Below, piece by piece: positions 1 through 12,900 of a stretch of DNA of 64,000 nucleotides. Numbering within the stretch: the first letter of the stretch is position 1; every line of letters begins with the position of its first letter. This stretch comes from Branchiostoma floridae. Taxonomy: Eukaryota; Chordata; Leptocardii; Amphioxiformes; Branchiostomatidae. Below the pieces are notes generated by a model that made no database searches, was not told the origin of the DNA, and worked only from the letters and a program-made list of their open reading frames with translations. The DNA lies in assembly GCF_000003815.2 (NCBI RefSeq), contig NC_049994.1, positions 17,170,739 through 17,234,738 of the forward strand, read 5' to 3'. Made by a program: the position numbers and the translations under genes.

Positions 1-226
1 AATTCTATTTACAATTATCGAACTAAACCCTCTTTGATCAAGTAATAGAATCATGCAAGGAGCCAGCGTTCTCGCAGAAACCTGGTCCCCAGGCTCCATG
101 TTTTTCCAATTACCGGTAGGTTTTTAGAAAAAAATTTTCTAATCCGAGAAACAACAAATTAGATTGGTGTGGCCTAAGTAATCAGTACAATAACACATTG
201 TCTTCGTGTTTTGTGAATAATTGCAG

Positions 227-321
227 GCTGGCTGGGCAGCAGCAAGGTGTCATTCCAAGAGGTGGTCCAGGGGGCGCCGGAGTACAAACTTGCCGTCACC
301 CCAAACTCCAGTGCCAAACAG
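227..321 (+). CDS. XYLB: Penultimate coding exon of a probable xylulose kinase gene
   Basis: This 95-bp exon lies between a TTGCAG acceptor and an AG|GTAAGG donor. It reads in one sensible frame: WLGSSKVSFQEVVQGAPEYK then LAVTPNSSAKQ, ending on a codon boundary. It joins in frame to the exon at 1051. The joined C-terminus (a P-x-A-xQVY-xPL-xx-Y-xx-LE pattern) resembles from memory the C-terminal helix of animal xylulose kinase, an FGGY-family cytosolic enzyme that phosphorylates D-xylulose. The catalytic domains would lie to the left, outside the window. Only about 50 residues are visible, so the family call is tentative; the exon itself is well supported. It is transcribed opposite to the receptor cluster, giving a convergent arrangement with gene A. 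Confidence 0.6.
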
Positions 322-340
322 GTAAGGGAGCATGATTTGA

Positions 341-590
341 ATGTATGTGTGTGTGTGTGAGTGTGTGTGTGTCTATATTTTGAAGTGTGTGTTTGTGTGT
401 GTATGTCTGTGTGTCTCTGTGTGTATGAATGCGTGTGTCTATGTATGTGTGTCTTGTGTGTGTGTGTGTGTTTGTGTTTATATGTATCTGTGTGCATGTG
501 AGTTTATGTGTGTGCGTGTCTGTGTGTTTTGTGCATGCGTGTGTGTGTGTGTATGTGTCTCTGTGTGTGTGTCTGTCTGTGGGCTGTGTT
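341..590. repeat. TG/TC-variant microsatellite
   Basis: About 250 bp of imperfect (TG)n with interspersed TATG, TCTG and TTTG units, in the last intron of the plus-strand gene. Long open frames here (Cys/Val-rich or Thr/His-rich) are artefacts of the repeat. Confidence 0.95.
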
Positions 591-690
591 GCTAGGCCTC
601 GCATGTTGGGTTATTGTGAAAACCTCACCTTCCCAACCGAATTCAGGTACCCATTATTACACCTGGGTGGAGTGAGGAAAGTTGGAAAGA

Positions 691-958
691 TAGATGGATG
701 GATGGATGGATAAATGGATGGATGGATGGATGGATGGATGGATGGATGGATGCATGGGTGGGTGGGTGGATGGATGGATGGATGGATGGATGGATGGATG
801 CATGCATGGATGGATGGATGGATGGATGGATGGATGGATGGATGGATGGATGGATGGATGGATCGATCGATCGATGAGTGGATGGATGCATGGGTGGGTG
901 GGTGAATGGATGGAGGATGGATGGATGGATGGATGGTTATTGATTGATTGATTGATTA
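691..958. repeat. TGGA tetranucleotide microsatellite
   Basis: About 265 bp of (TGGA)n, with a few TGCA, GGTG and GATC variants and a terminal (GATT)n tail, in the same intron. Confidence 0.97.
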
Positions 959-1050
959 ATTCACCCAGACTCCAAGAAGAATAGTGAGATATCAGTCACT
1001 AATGGATATCCATTAAATCAAACCAAAGCAATATTTTTATTTTCCCATAG

Positions 1051-1110
1051 GTCTATGATCCACTGGTGGGGAGGTATAAGAGGCTGGAAGACCAGGTGGC
1101 GAGACAGTGA
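1051..1110 (+). CDS. XYLB: Last coding exon of the probable xylulose kinase gene
   Basis: After a TTTCCCATAG acceptor the frame continues as VYDPLVGRYKRLEDQVARQ and stops at TGA (1108-1110). The intron from 322 to 1050 is filled by two microsatellites. The 3' UTR follows; no clear AATAAA is seen in the first 300 bases. Confidence 0.6.
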   Translation, partial: VYDPLVGRYKRLEDQVARQ

Positions 1111-1263
1111 TCATCAGATCATGTGCACTTGTTCTGATGATGTCATCATCATAGATCATGTGCACTTGTTCTGATGATGTCATTTTACTGGCAGAATATG
1201 TGCTCATGTTTTTATGACAGCATTTTCCTTATGAAGAAAACACAGTGTATCATAATTTTTATA
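1111..1263 (+). repeat. 3' UTR with a 31-bp direct repeat
   Basis: The first bases after the stop contain two copies of AGATCATGTGCACTTGTTCT followed by GATGATGTCAT, at 1116-1146 and 1153-1183. The copies are identical over 31 bp and offset by 37 bp. Confidence 0.7.
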
Positions 1264-2790
1264 AGAAACTCAAATGATTTAGAAATGCATGAAAATATGC
1301 ATTTGGGTAGCTAATCAGCTACTGTTAAAGATGCCACTGTCTTCTAAAAACAGGACCAACAAAGTTGTAATTTTAAATTTGTAATTTATGACTCAAAATC
1401 TCATATTTACTGTGATTTTTTTTACTGATTGTCATTCAAGTACAGTAGAACATGAACACACCTATGGCATGATGTGCAATGAAATGTGTAATATTGATAC
1501 AAAGCCATCATATATAATGGTTAAGACAAAGGCAATTCATACATATAAATGTGATATTTGTGATAACTAGGCAGGCATCACTTGCGAGCAAATGCTGCAT
1601 ATGACTGTAACAAATCTCCCACCCACCCCATACAAAATTGGACTGTTGCAAAAGGGGATTGAAAAAATGTCAAACTTTGTGCCAGAATAAATGTTATTTA
1701 ACGCTAGTTCACCTTTATCCGTTGGGTAACCTAAATCCATTGTTTTAAAAGCTGGGTATTTGAAGATATCACATCCACAGACGGTGGTTTTCAACATGTC
1801 GAATTTTCAAAATATTGTGGTTATTTTCAAAACATTGCAATGTCCATCGACTTGATAACCCTAAATACCATGTTTTTAAAAACAAGGGATTTGGGATAGC
1901 CAACGGATAAAGGTGAACTGGATTTACTTCTTTTCACTCGAAACAAGACATACAACCTTTTATACCACCAAAAATTACTGCAAATCATTGTGGGATAGAG
2001 ACGAATATAGAAAATTAAAGTTCTTAAAAAGTGTCTCTAAGTTAAATACGCTCACTTGTAACACGAAATCAGATATATTTGATTACCTTCATTTAAACAC
2101 TGCAAACGTTGACACAAAAACCTTACTGCCTCAGCCTCCTATAACTATAAGATGGCTATCATTGATCGGCAGTGCAAAAGAGCAACCACCTCAGTCATGA
2201 AACTTGATGTGGACATCATCTATGAAGATCACGAGGGTCATCAGTCTCGTAAAAGACTGCAGTGATCGATTAAAGATTTGGATATACCGAGGTTCATGTT
2301 TTACATGTTCTCAAGGGCCATTGATTGAAGAATTGTCCTATTATGGACATCATCTAATAGTAATGACTCTCTACGTACGTTGATAAAGGTTAGACATCCA
2401 GGTAATAAGATACACCAAACAATAATTACTCAAGCAACTGGATATGGTTTTGGAAACGGTCAGACGTTTCGGATAGTATCCACTATCCTTCGTCAGTGAC
2501 ACTGAAGTGATCTGGAAGATACTGATCCTTTATACCCTAACTATGAATGAATCTTCAGCTTGACTTGTCTTACAATGTCTCCGATTGGACATCTAAAATT
2601 GTCTTCATACATAGTTAGGGTATAAAAGATCAGTGTCTTCCAGATCACTTTATTGTCACTGACGAAGGATAGTGGATTCTATCTGAAACATATCACCGTT
2701 TCCAAAACCATATCCAGTTGCTTGAGTAACTATTGTTTGGCGACTCTCTACGTAATTCAACTTTTTGATAGCTGTTCAAGATATTTCGCT
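1264..2790. repeat. Downstream repeat, copy A (of three)
   Basis: This stretch is homologous by eye to 16245-17345 and 29889-30640. Shared landmarks include GAAATGCATG, CAGTAGAACATGAACACA, CATATATAATGGTTAAG and AAAAAGTGTCTCTAAGTT. Each copy lies just downstream of the last exon of a receptor gene, so it is part of the duplicated unit (3' UTR or 3' flank). No coding potential is visible. Copy A also contains a larger foldback element at 2415-2741. Confidence 0.7.
2415..2741. mobile_element. Foldback MITE in downstream repeat, copy A
   Basis: The left arm (ACTCAAGCAACTGGATATGG, then GTTTCGGATAGTATCCACTA) is repeated inverted in the right arm, and an inner pair (GGGTATAAAAGATCAGT and its complement) extends the palindrome. 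A shorter relative sits at the equivalent place in copy B (17153-17320). Confidence 0.75.
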
Positions 2791-2791
2791 A

Positions 2792-3732
2792 GTCAAACCT
2801 GCCCAAGACGACCACCTGGCCATGGGGGGCCGGAAAAAACGGTCGATTTGGACAGGTGGTCGCTGAGAAGAGTATCGACTCAAAACATGCCCGATGCAAA
2901 GTGTAAATGGTTTCCATTGTGTTTAATGGCAAATAGCAAGCACACTGCACGCACACAAAGAAGCGAGGTCTTTAATGTCAAATACAACACGCACACTGTA
3001 AATTGTAAATTTAACCCCAAGCTTTTATCGAGCTTTTATACCTTGTTTTTTAAAGCTCAATATTGTACACTAACGTTTTAGACAGTAAGGGAACTTTGAT
3101 GCTGTCAGTTACCATACAAGCCTTTATGTGTCGCTGTGTTCTTGATCGCCGTATCTGAAATAACTACGGTGTACCTTAGCTTTCGAATTCGATGCCTGGT
3201 ACGTCCCGATAGCGTACTTACCCACGGGTGAATGTACAGTACAGTTGGACAAAAGCACTCACACAGATCTTTCTTAAAAAGGTATGAGCTACAAAGATCT
3301 TTCTTAAAAAATTATGACGCTATATACGTTTCAGCATTCGTTCACTTTATAATGATATAGATTTTTTTTAAACTTCTGTAACAACTAAATTCGGATTTTC
3401 TTACAACGAAATTTCCTCCCATATTACAGTACACTGCCCCATTGACCGCCGCAATCTTTATTCTAAACATAACATCGTAATGGCAGTCAAAATTCGACGC
3501 AAACTGGCCGATTTCGGCACAAAATCGCGCTAATTATCATCAGAAATTGATGAAAACCTCAATTTTGAAAATGATGCGGTCGTTATGGGTCCCAATTTGG
3601 GCCGGTCGCGGTCGCGTTGGCCAGGTGGTCGTTGAGAAAAGGTCGCTTAATGCTTACGCCAATGGGGAAAAAAATCGGGACCGAGAAAAATCGGTCGAAA
3701 TGGCCAGGTGGTCGCTCGGGCAGGTTTGACTG
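2792..3732. mobile_element. Non-autonomous Tc1/mariner-like element inserted in the gene A terminal exon
   Basis: The ends are GTCAAACCTGCCCAAGACGA (left) and the inverted form of CAGTCAAACCTGCCCGAGCG (right), flanked by TA on both sides (2790-2791 and 3733-3734). The equivalent place in copy B (about 17360) is an empty site. Internal GGTCG/GTGGTCG motifs repeat the terminal sequence. No transposase frame is seen. The right end supplies the last codons and stop of gene A. A related end fragment is at 62645-62800. Confidence 0.85.
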
Positions 3733-3945
3733 TAGTTTTGTCACTTTTGCCTTGTGGTTGAACTGGTTCTTCTTCATCTCCATCATGTGGAGCTTGGGCC
3801 ACTTGCTGTTTTTGGCGTTTGTGTCTGTGACCCCAGTAGCCAAGCATCACCAAGGCGATGATACTCACAGCACAGCCTAGGCAGACCATTGCAGGGTTCA
3901 GAGGGTCCTCGTACCACGCACCTGTAGTTGTAGTGGTCCGCCTTT
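3647..3945 (-). CDS. Gene A terminal exon: stalk, transmembrane helix, cytoplasmic tail
   Basis: After a TCTCTTGCAG acceptor the phase-1 exon reads [18 protein letters not shown], then a hydrophobic helix ([19 protein letters not shown]), then a basic stop-transfer [10 protein letters not shown] and an acidic stretch [12 protein letters not shown]. From the codon after SDKTT the sequence is transposon-derived ([14 protein letters not shown] onwards) and stops at TAA 3647-3649. The paralogue at 30905 ends normally just after the same point, so the last about 28 residues of gene A are an exonised Tc1-like end. Confidence 0.85.
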
Positions 3946-6900
3946 CTGCAAGAGAAAATTTCTTTTGGTCATGTTTCTATTTTGCATAAACATTATACAA
4001 TTAAAACAAACAATATTACAGAAGAAAGAAAACATGTCGGGGTGGGGGGGGTGCTATGTGGCTTTTCCTGCCGCCCCACCCCCGGCAAACTAGATAAATC
4101 AAAGGTTTAAGTACATAAAACTATACAAAATTAACAAATTAAATAAGTTAGAATATATGCTATGAAAGTCATTTCGCCACTTTCAAATAAGTTACAAATC
4201 ATAAAGAAATACCTCGAAATTATACCAGAAAGTATCTACATTAATTATTTTGTAATCGTATTCAACAACAATAATAGAACCTAGAGTTACCTGGACAGGA
4301 AACTCCCAGTCGAACTCTTGTGTCTCCTCAGCATCAAAGTATTCGATAAAGTGATTATTTGATTCCAAATGGCATATATACATTGTGTATCTTTGCCTTT
4401 TCGACTCATAATGTAAATAAATCAAACAGGACACTATAGAAATGCAATAAACACAATAGATCTTAGAGTTACCTGGGCATGAAACTCCCGAGTCGCACTC
4501 TTGTGTCTCCTCATCATCTCCATCACACTCCACCCCGCCGTGAGCTGGTGCCGGATTGGTGCAGGTTCGGTCCCGAGTCTGCGTACCGATTCCACACGTC
4601 ACGCTGCAGTCAGACCATGGGCTCCAGTCAGACCAGCCGCCATCAACTACATGGAAAACAAATTCTAGGTTTGCTGGAAAAAACTGCATGTATGTTAAGG
4701 AGTACTATAGCTAGTTGCATCTATAAAGACTTGAACCGGGGGGGAAACCTATTTTGCTTATATAGGAGACTACTTGTAGGAGCTTTGCGTAATATTGATA
4801 CTTTAGAGTTACCTTGACAGGAAACTCCCGAGTCGCACTCTTGTGTCTCCTCAACATCTCCATCACACTCCGCCCCGCCGTGCTCTGGTGCCGGATTGGT
4901 GCAGCTTCGGTCCCGAGTCTGCGTACCGATTCCACACGTCACGCTGCAGGCGGACCATGGGCTCCAGTCAGACCAGCCGCCATCAACTACATGTAAAACA
5001 AAGTTTAGGTTTTTAGCTTTGCTCACACCGCACCATCGCACGTGTGGCGGGTTATTTTACGTGCCTGGGGTATGACTCTCCCAAACACGTGACCTCCATT
5101 TAACGTCCTATCCGAGAGACCGCCAAGCCGAAGCTAGATACTCATGTTCACCTGAGTAAAGTGAGGAAAGTCATGTAAAGTGCCTTTCCCAAGGGCACAA
5201 GATCGGTGACACGCGGCCATTGATCATGTAAATTAATCAAAGATGACAACTTAAAAATACATGACCAACACTAGAACCGAGAGTTACCTGGACAGGAAAC
5301 TGCGGAGTCGCACTTCTGTGTCTCCACAGCAGTTTGTCCATGACACTTCGCACCACCGTGAGCTGGTGCAGGGTTGGTGCAGCTTCGGTCCCGAGTCTGC
5401 TCACCGACTCCACACGTCACGCTGCAGGCGGACCATGGGCTCCAGTCAGTCCAGCCGCCATCAACTACATGGAAAACAAATTGTAGGTTTGCTGGAACAA
5501 ACTGGAAGTATGTTACATACAGCTACTCATCGACTTGCATCTATAAAGACTCGAACGGGGGGAAACTTAAGCACCGGTTAGGCTTAGGTCCCAATTCCCA
5601 ACCCGGGGCCCGGCCGGGTAGCTTTCGTAGACGAAAATATTATATAAAAGGCAACAAAACACAAAGAACGTAAATAAAAATAGTCATGAGCCTAACCTGT
5701 GCCTATTCCTTGATAAACACTTTAAAATTTATTTTTATTTTCCGCAAACATACCGGTCGGGCCCCGGTTTGGAAATGGGAATCAAGCCTTATAGGGCCTT
5801 CACACGGAAATCGAATTAGCAGGAATCAAGCCGAACCAGCCGGAATGAAGTATGTGCAAACTTCGTGTCACATTCGGGGCCACTCGGGTGGGAATTCCAA
5901 ATGGGCCTTAAATCCCCTTCACACGAGAAGGGATGAGCCGGAATGCCGTCAGAATGAAAATTCTTGTCTATTCCTGTGAATTCGTAGTGCATTCTAGACA
6001 TTCTTACGGCATTCGAAATATTATTTCGGCCACATTCTGGCAGGATTCAAGGTGGCTTGCCGTTTCGGTTCTCCATCGAATGAGATAAGAATGTTTCGAA
6101 TAATGTTAGAACGCCGTAGAATGCGGTCAGACTGCAGTCAGAATAGTTAGAATACACTACGAATGCCATTCGATATTTCTCCACTTCGAATGCACCTCGA
6201 CAGTTTTTAACATGTCAAAAACTTTCGAGCCAGCCAAAAGAACGGGGACGAATATCACGAATGCAGTAAGAATGTTTAGAATACAGTACGAATTGCGAGG
6301 AATTGCCACGAATAGAAAAAAAAATTCATTCGGACGGCATTCCGGCTCATTCGTGCTCTCGTGTGAAGGGGGCTTTACACATAGCAGGAACATGGCCTCC
6401 CGACTCTCTCCCGACTATGGTTAGGAGTGATTCGGAAGGTCGGTCGGCTGACGTCGGCAGGTGTCCGACTCAGTCGGCTGACGTTCGGCTTAGTCACCTG
6501 GTGTTCGCCTGCGTCAGCTGAATGTTTTGAAATTTTGGTCTGGAATAGGTTTGATGGTGTTTGTCTGGTTGTCGGCGCGGTTGGCTGGCGTTCGGGAGTA
6601 AGTCAGCAGTTAAATTTAATCTTACCTACGCCATAACCACTGCTGATGAACCCTAAAAGCCATATTGATCCAAATTCAATCTCTCGGTGATCATGTAAAC
6701 AACATAGAAGAATATGCTGTTTTGATTAAAACCGAAAATTACCACCCGTTTGAAAATCGCTGATTATGTCCACTTCAGTTCGTGAGAGGATCAGCAATCG
6801 GTTGCCGATCAGTCAGGAGAGATTCGGCAGTCTGCGACTGGAGGTCGGGATGGTTGGAAAAAGATTAGATATTATTCTGGGCTCATTCGAGTGTAAGTTA

Positions 6901-9900
6901 TTTACTGGCCGGGGGGCATGGTCGAGAGATGGTTAGAACATGTTCGGAACATGTCCGGCGCTAAAAGATAGGCGTGACCTAAAACTTGTCAGACTGCTCC
7001 CGAACTACTGCCGACCTGAGTCGGCTAAGAGTTGGCTAGTGTTCGTGAGGCTTTATTTTGCTAATATAGGAGACTACCTGTAGGAGGTTATTACAGTAGG
7101 GGCCAGTTAATTGCACAACGGATAACTGCACACTTCTGTTAATTGCACGGAATCCCAAAGTCCCGTAGTGATGCGGTACAGCTGAATAACGTTTCCTTGT
7201 TGAACCATCTGGATAATTGCACAAAAAGTGCTGGCACATGGAGAGTGCAATTAAACGGCTTCTACTGTACAATATTTATACTTAAGAGTTACCTGGACAG
7301 GAAACTCCCGAGTCACACTCTTGTGTCTCCTCAGCAGTTTGTCCGTCACACTTCGCCCCACCGTGAGCTGGTGCAGGGTTGGTGCAGCTTCGGTCCCGAG
7401 TCTGCTCACCAAGTCCACACGTCACGCTGCAGGCGGACCATGGGCTCCAGTCAGTCCAGCCGCCATCAACTACGTGGAAAGCAGAGTCAATTAGTCTGGA
7501 ACAAACTAAAAACAAAGCCTTTCAATACAAGACTGCTATAGGAATTAGGCTAGCCCTTTAGGCGTCGCCAAAATTCTGATTTTTCTTATCTTTCATGTTA
7601 TCTTTCTTTTGTTTTTTCTTATTTTTCTTATTATATATATATCTTTGCCTTTTCCATTGATAATGTAAATTCAAAGATGACACCTTAGAAATACATATAC
7701 ATGAACAACAATAGAACAGAGAGTTACCTGGACAGGAAACTCCCGAGTTGCACTCTTGTGTCTCCTCAGCATCTCCATCACACTCCGCCCCGCCGTGAGC
7801 TGGTGCCGGATTGGTGCAGCTTCGGTCCCGAGTCTGCGTACCGACTCCACACGTCACGCTGCAGACGGACCATGGGCTCCAGTCAGACCAGCCGCCATCA
7901 ACTACATGGAGAAAAAAGGTTTCAGGTTTGCTGGAACAAGCTGGAAGTATGCTCATGAATGCTACAGCATCGACTTGCCTCTATAAAGACTTGAACTGGG
8001 GAAAACTTACATTGCTGATACTAGAGGAGGCTACTTGTTGTAAGAGGTTTAATTCATACTTGAGAGTTACCTGGACAGGATACCCCTGTGTTGCATGCTT
8101 GTGTCTCCCGAGTCAGTCCATCACAGTCCGCCCCACCGTGAGCTGGTGCAGGATTGGTGCAGCTTCGGTCCCGAGTCTGCTCACCAACTCCACACGTCAC
8201 GCTGCAGGCGGACCATGGGCTCCAGTCAGTCCAGCCGCCATCAACTACATGGAGAACAAATTCTAGGTTTGCTGGAACAAACTGGAAGTATGTTCAGGAG
8301 TACTACAGCTACTTGCATCTATAAAGACTTGAACTGGGGGAAAACTTGTTTTGCTTATAGAGGAGACTACTTGTAGGAGGTTAGTATAATACTTTAGAGT
8401 TACCTGGACAGGATACCCCTGTGTTGCATGCTTGTGTCTCCTGAGTTTGTCCGGCACAGTTCGCTCCACCGTGAGCTGGTGCAGGGTTGGTGCAGCTTCG
8501 GTCCCGAATCTGCGTACCGACTCCACACGTCACGCTGCAGGCGGACCATGGGCTCCAGCCAGTCCAGCCGCCATCAACTACATGGAGAAAAAAGGTTTCA
8601 GGTTTGCTGGAACAAACTGGAAGTATGCTACAGCTGCTTGCATCTATAAAGACTTGAACTGGGGGAAAACTTGTTTTGCTAATAGAGGAGACTACTTGTA
8701 GGAGGTTAATATAATACTTTAGAGTTACCTGGACAGGAAACCATCGTGTTACATGCTTGTGTCTCCTGAGTTAGTCCATCACAGTCCGCCCCGCCGTGAG
8801 CTGGTGCAGGATTGGTGCAGCTCCGGTCCCGAGTCTGCGTACCGACTCCACACGTCACGCTGCAGGCGGACCATGGGCTCCAGGTAGTCCACCCACCATC
8901 CGTGGCTACATGGAAAACAAAACCGTCGTTAGCAGGGCATGCGGCAGGGACCTTACAACTGCCCCATCGGGCACACTTTGACCTGTCGGACCCCACAGGG
9001 GTCACTACAGGACAACGTCAGAACAATTCTTGACGGGTGTTTGCCGGAGACGAACCCATGAAAGTGGCAAAATGTTTAAGTGTTTTAGAAACGCCACCGA
9101 GTGCCCACTGGGACCCTTAGCTGGGAAGCTTAGGTCTAGGTCCCGATTCCCGACCCGGGTAGCAGTCAGGAGCATACTTTGTGTATATTCCTGGGTAAAC
9201 ACTTTTATTTTTCGTTTCCGCAAACATTCCGACTGGGCCCCGTTGCGGAAATGGGACCTAAGCTTTACAGGGCGGTCTGAAGGTAACGATAGCCGGTATC
9301 CTCCCGAGACATCAGAGTCGGGGCCTGGGCTACATCCCTGACGAGTACAGGGGCAATTGGGGCCTAACTAACTAACAACTAAATTCAGATTTCCGTACAA
9401 CAAAATTTCCTCCCATATTACAGTAGACTGCCGACACCATTGACCCCAAAATGACCAACCCACGTGCATCCGCCGCCATCTTTATGATGATGCTACTAAC
9501 TTAAGGACCGCAAAATTCTACACATTCACAAGTTTGTCATTTCAGTGTCCATTTCGTAAAAAAACCCTCTTGACTCACCGTCCGAGCAGACCACACCAGC
9601 GTCCTCACTGTGCCCACAGTTATGTGAGCCCCATCCGTTGTGGCTGCAGTCTCCGATGCTCGTCTCGAAACCCCCGCAGGACACGTCGTCCAGCCAGATC
9701 TGACCTGACCCCTCCCCGAAGGCTGCTTGAGATCGGGCCGCGACAGCGCCTGCGTATCCCAGCTGACGGCAGACCACGTGGGCGTCGGTCATGTCAAAAA
9801 GATCGTCACAGACGGTCCCCCACTGTCCGTTATGGTACACTTCAACCCTGCCCTCCATGGACGAACTTCCACCCACGAGGCGGATGCCTGAAAAAAGACG

Positions 9901-12900
9901 ACATTGAATGGAAAGTTTACAACTTCTGGGTTATCTTAATATACCAGTACCAAAGGCATCGCCAGGTAAACCTTTTTCGAACCTGATCTACCTTCCCACA
10001 ACGCATAGACGCCTACCAAATATCACCAAGGTCCATCTACAACTCAGTCTTGAGGTATATTTTGTTGACCTACATACAAACACAACAAGGCCGGGCTCAG
10101 CCGATTGCATTGGCCTTCAGGCGAAGGCAAAAAACCCTCTTGACTCACCGTCCGACATGTCCGAGCAGACCACACCAGCGTCCTCATTGTGCCCACAGTT
10201 ATGTGAGCCCCATCCGTTGTGGCCACAGTCTCCGATGCTCGTCTCGGAACCCCCACAGGCCACGTCGTCCAGCCAGATCTGACCTGACCCCGCCCCGAAG
10301 GCTGCATGAGATCGGGCCTCGGCAGCGCCTCCGTATCCCAGCTGACGGCAGACCACGTTGGCGTCGTTCATGTCAAAACCGTCGTCACAGACGGTCCCCC
10401 ACTGTCCGTTATGGTACACTTCAACCCTGCCCTCCATGGACGAACTTCCACCCACGAGTCGGATGCCTGTAAAAAGACGACATTGAATGGAAACTTTACT
10501 ACTTCTGGGTTATCTTAATATACCAGTACCAAAGGTATCGCCAGGTAAACCTTTTTCGAACCTGATCTACCTTCCCGCAACGCCTAGACTCCTACCAAAT
10601 ATCACCAAGGTCCATCTACATCTCAGTCTTGATGTATATGCTGTTGACCTACATACACACACAACAAGGTCGGGCTCAACCGATTGCATAGGCCTTCTGC
10701 ACGGGAAGGCAACAAAAAAACCCTCTTGACTCACCGTTCGAGCAGACCACACCAATATCCTCACTGTGCTGACAGTTATGTGAGCCCCATCCGTTGTGGC
10801 TGCAGTGTTCGATGCTCGTCTCGGAACCTCCGCAGGCCACGTTGTCCAGCCAGATCTGACCTGACCCCGCCCCGAAGGCCCATGACATCTCGGCAGCGTT
10901 TACGTATCCCAGCTGACGGCAGACCACGTTGGCGTCGTTCATGTCAAACTCGTCGTCACAGACCGTCCCCCACTGCCCGTTATGGTACACTTCAACCCTG
11001 CCCTCACTGGACAAACTTCCACCCACGAGTCGGATGCCTGAAAAAGGCGACATTGGACGGAAACAATATGCCACATGTTTGAGTATCCTATTATGAAATA
11101 GTTGGTCTGTATGATGACACTTAACCATTCTTTAGCGAAGTCTTAAACCATACGTAGTTTACTTTATCTCTAGAATTTCGAGACCAAAAGTACATGTACT
11201 TTACTTCCTCCGTCTGAACCAGTGGCTGCAAATTTTGAATTGATGATGGCGAATGATTCGTTTTTGTTGTGGTGCGCTGTCTGTTTTCAGTCTTGCTGTC
11301 TAGGGAAAGTAACAAGGGCATCTAGAAGTAAAACGAAGCGACATGAGATGTCATTTGCACCCCGCTCTGTACGATTGCTGTACGAAAGTGCTAGATGATC
11401 GGTAAAGAATGTTGATTCTGTCATGTATATTTTCTTAATCCGATTGCTGTCTAATTTTAAATGTTGTAAATGTATTAATGTTTTAAAGTTGATTCTGTGA
11501 CTGATGACGTATTTCATGTGTATATACATGCCAAGTCATCCAGGAATAAAGCTGAATCTGAATCTCTAACAAAGCCCGAGGTGGGGTAATATATTCCCTC
11601 GGCCCCGGCTACGATGCGGGCACCGCCTAAATTAAGAAGCATGTAGCTGGTTTGAGAACCGCGTCTTCACCCTGGGCGGGAAACTATAGCCGTCCTGCGC
11701 CGGCCTCGGCTACATTGCGGAAGCACTGGCCCGGGATGGCGAAATGCGTGTCTACTGCCTTGGTGTTGATTTATACGTTCACGATAGGACAGTTTTTTCA
11801 TGCCACCTCAGCTACAATAAAGTTGACAAACAAAGAACTGTATGGGACTCTTCCATCTATTTCAACTGAAGTCAGGCGACGCCGGTTAAGCCTTGCTGGA
11901 CATGTTATTCGACATGGCGAACCAGCCGGTAAGCTGCTCTTTTGGTCCCCAGAAGCAAACAGGAGAAGAGGTCGTCCATACCTCACGCTAAAGAACTTTA
12001 TTGAATCAGAGACTGGTCTATATGATAAGGACCTCATTGAACTGGTGAAAGATAGAGCACACTGGAAGCATAACTTTGTCAATGCTTCAACTCGTTAATG
12101 ACTCGAGTATGAATATGTACGTATGTATGTACGAGGGGTGATCAATAGGTCCTCCGCCTCACCCAGAAATAACAAGCACAACTCAGATTTTGAGGCACAA
12201 CTTGATAGTATGAAGCCTTTTATCAATATCCTCCAAATAACAAATCATTGGAGTCATTACTTTCCTGGCGGCGTTTTTTCTAAATTAGAAGGCGAGTAAG
12301 TGGCGAGAAAAAGAAGGGTGAAGTGTGATCAAACAATTTGACCCGTACACTTCAGGTCGCAGCTCAATTGTCCACTTTTTTTTCGTTATCCCTTACCTAA
12401 CGTTACTGGGTGTCGCCTGCAACGTAATGATCACAATAATTTGAATTTTGGTACACATTCATATAAGACTTTATACATGTACGTGGGGTTATCAATAAGT
12501 CCTCGGCTTTACCGAGAAATAATAAGCACAGCTCAGATGTCGAAGCACAGATGTCAAGTATAAAGTCTTATATAAATATTTACCAAAATTCAAATTATTG
12601 TGATCATTACTTTGTAACAACCAGTAATGTTGGGTAAGGGAGAAGGAAAAAAACGTGGACAATTGACCCGACCTGAGGTGTGCGGTCAACTTGCGCTGCT
12701 GGAAGTCAGACACCTAATTCTTTTTGCTTGAATTAGGAAGAGAATCATTATCAAACATTTTGACAATGTCTTTTGTTAATTTACGGCATGGGGAACTCGA
12801 CCCACATATGTCTGATCACAATTCACACCACTTTTTTCTCGCCACTTACCTTCTGATTTGCAAAAAACGAACGCCTGTAAAGTACTGACTGCAATGATTT

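Larger units (their letters stand above)
5465..7292. other. Long gene A intron filled with repeats
   Basis: The intron between two TSR exons is 1.8 kb instead of the usual about 150 bp. It contains a repeat shared with 9113-9350 and 21250-21780 (landmark CTTAGGTCCCAATTCCC, at 5580-5790), a TIR element (5910-6375), CGGCTGACGT-type simple repeats (6430-7050) and a pogo-like MITE (7094-7267). No exon was found. Confidence 0.7.

Noticed and set aside
174-951. Long Thr/His-, Cys/Val- or Trp/Met/Asp-rich open frames
   Set aside because: They are translations of TG and TGGA microsatellites in several frames on both strands.
3583-3843. Minus-strand frame starting [20 protein letters not shown]
   Set aside because: It overlaps the terminal exon in another frame; the frame with the transmembrane helix and phase-1 acceptor is the real one. 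The same false frame exists in gene B at 17156-17473.
7143-8701. Plus-strand frames such as those with [15 protein letters not shown] and [12 protein letters not shown] repeated many times
   Set aside because: They are antisense shadows of the minus-strand TSR exons, which have the cysteines, phases and splice sites. The same applies to RRSCQ/RHRRSPT frames opposite SRCR exons.
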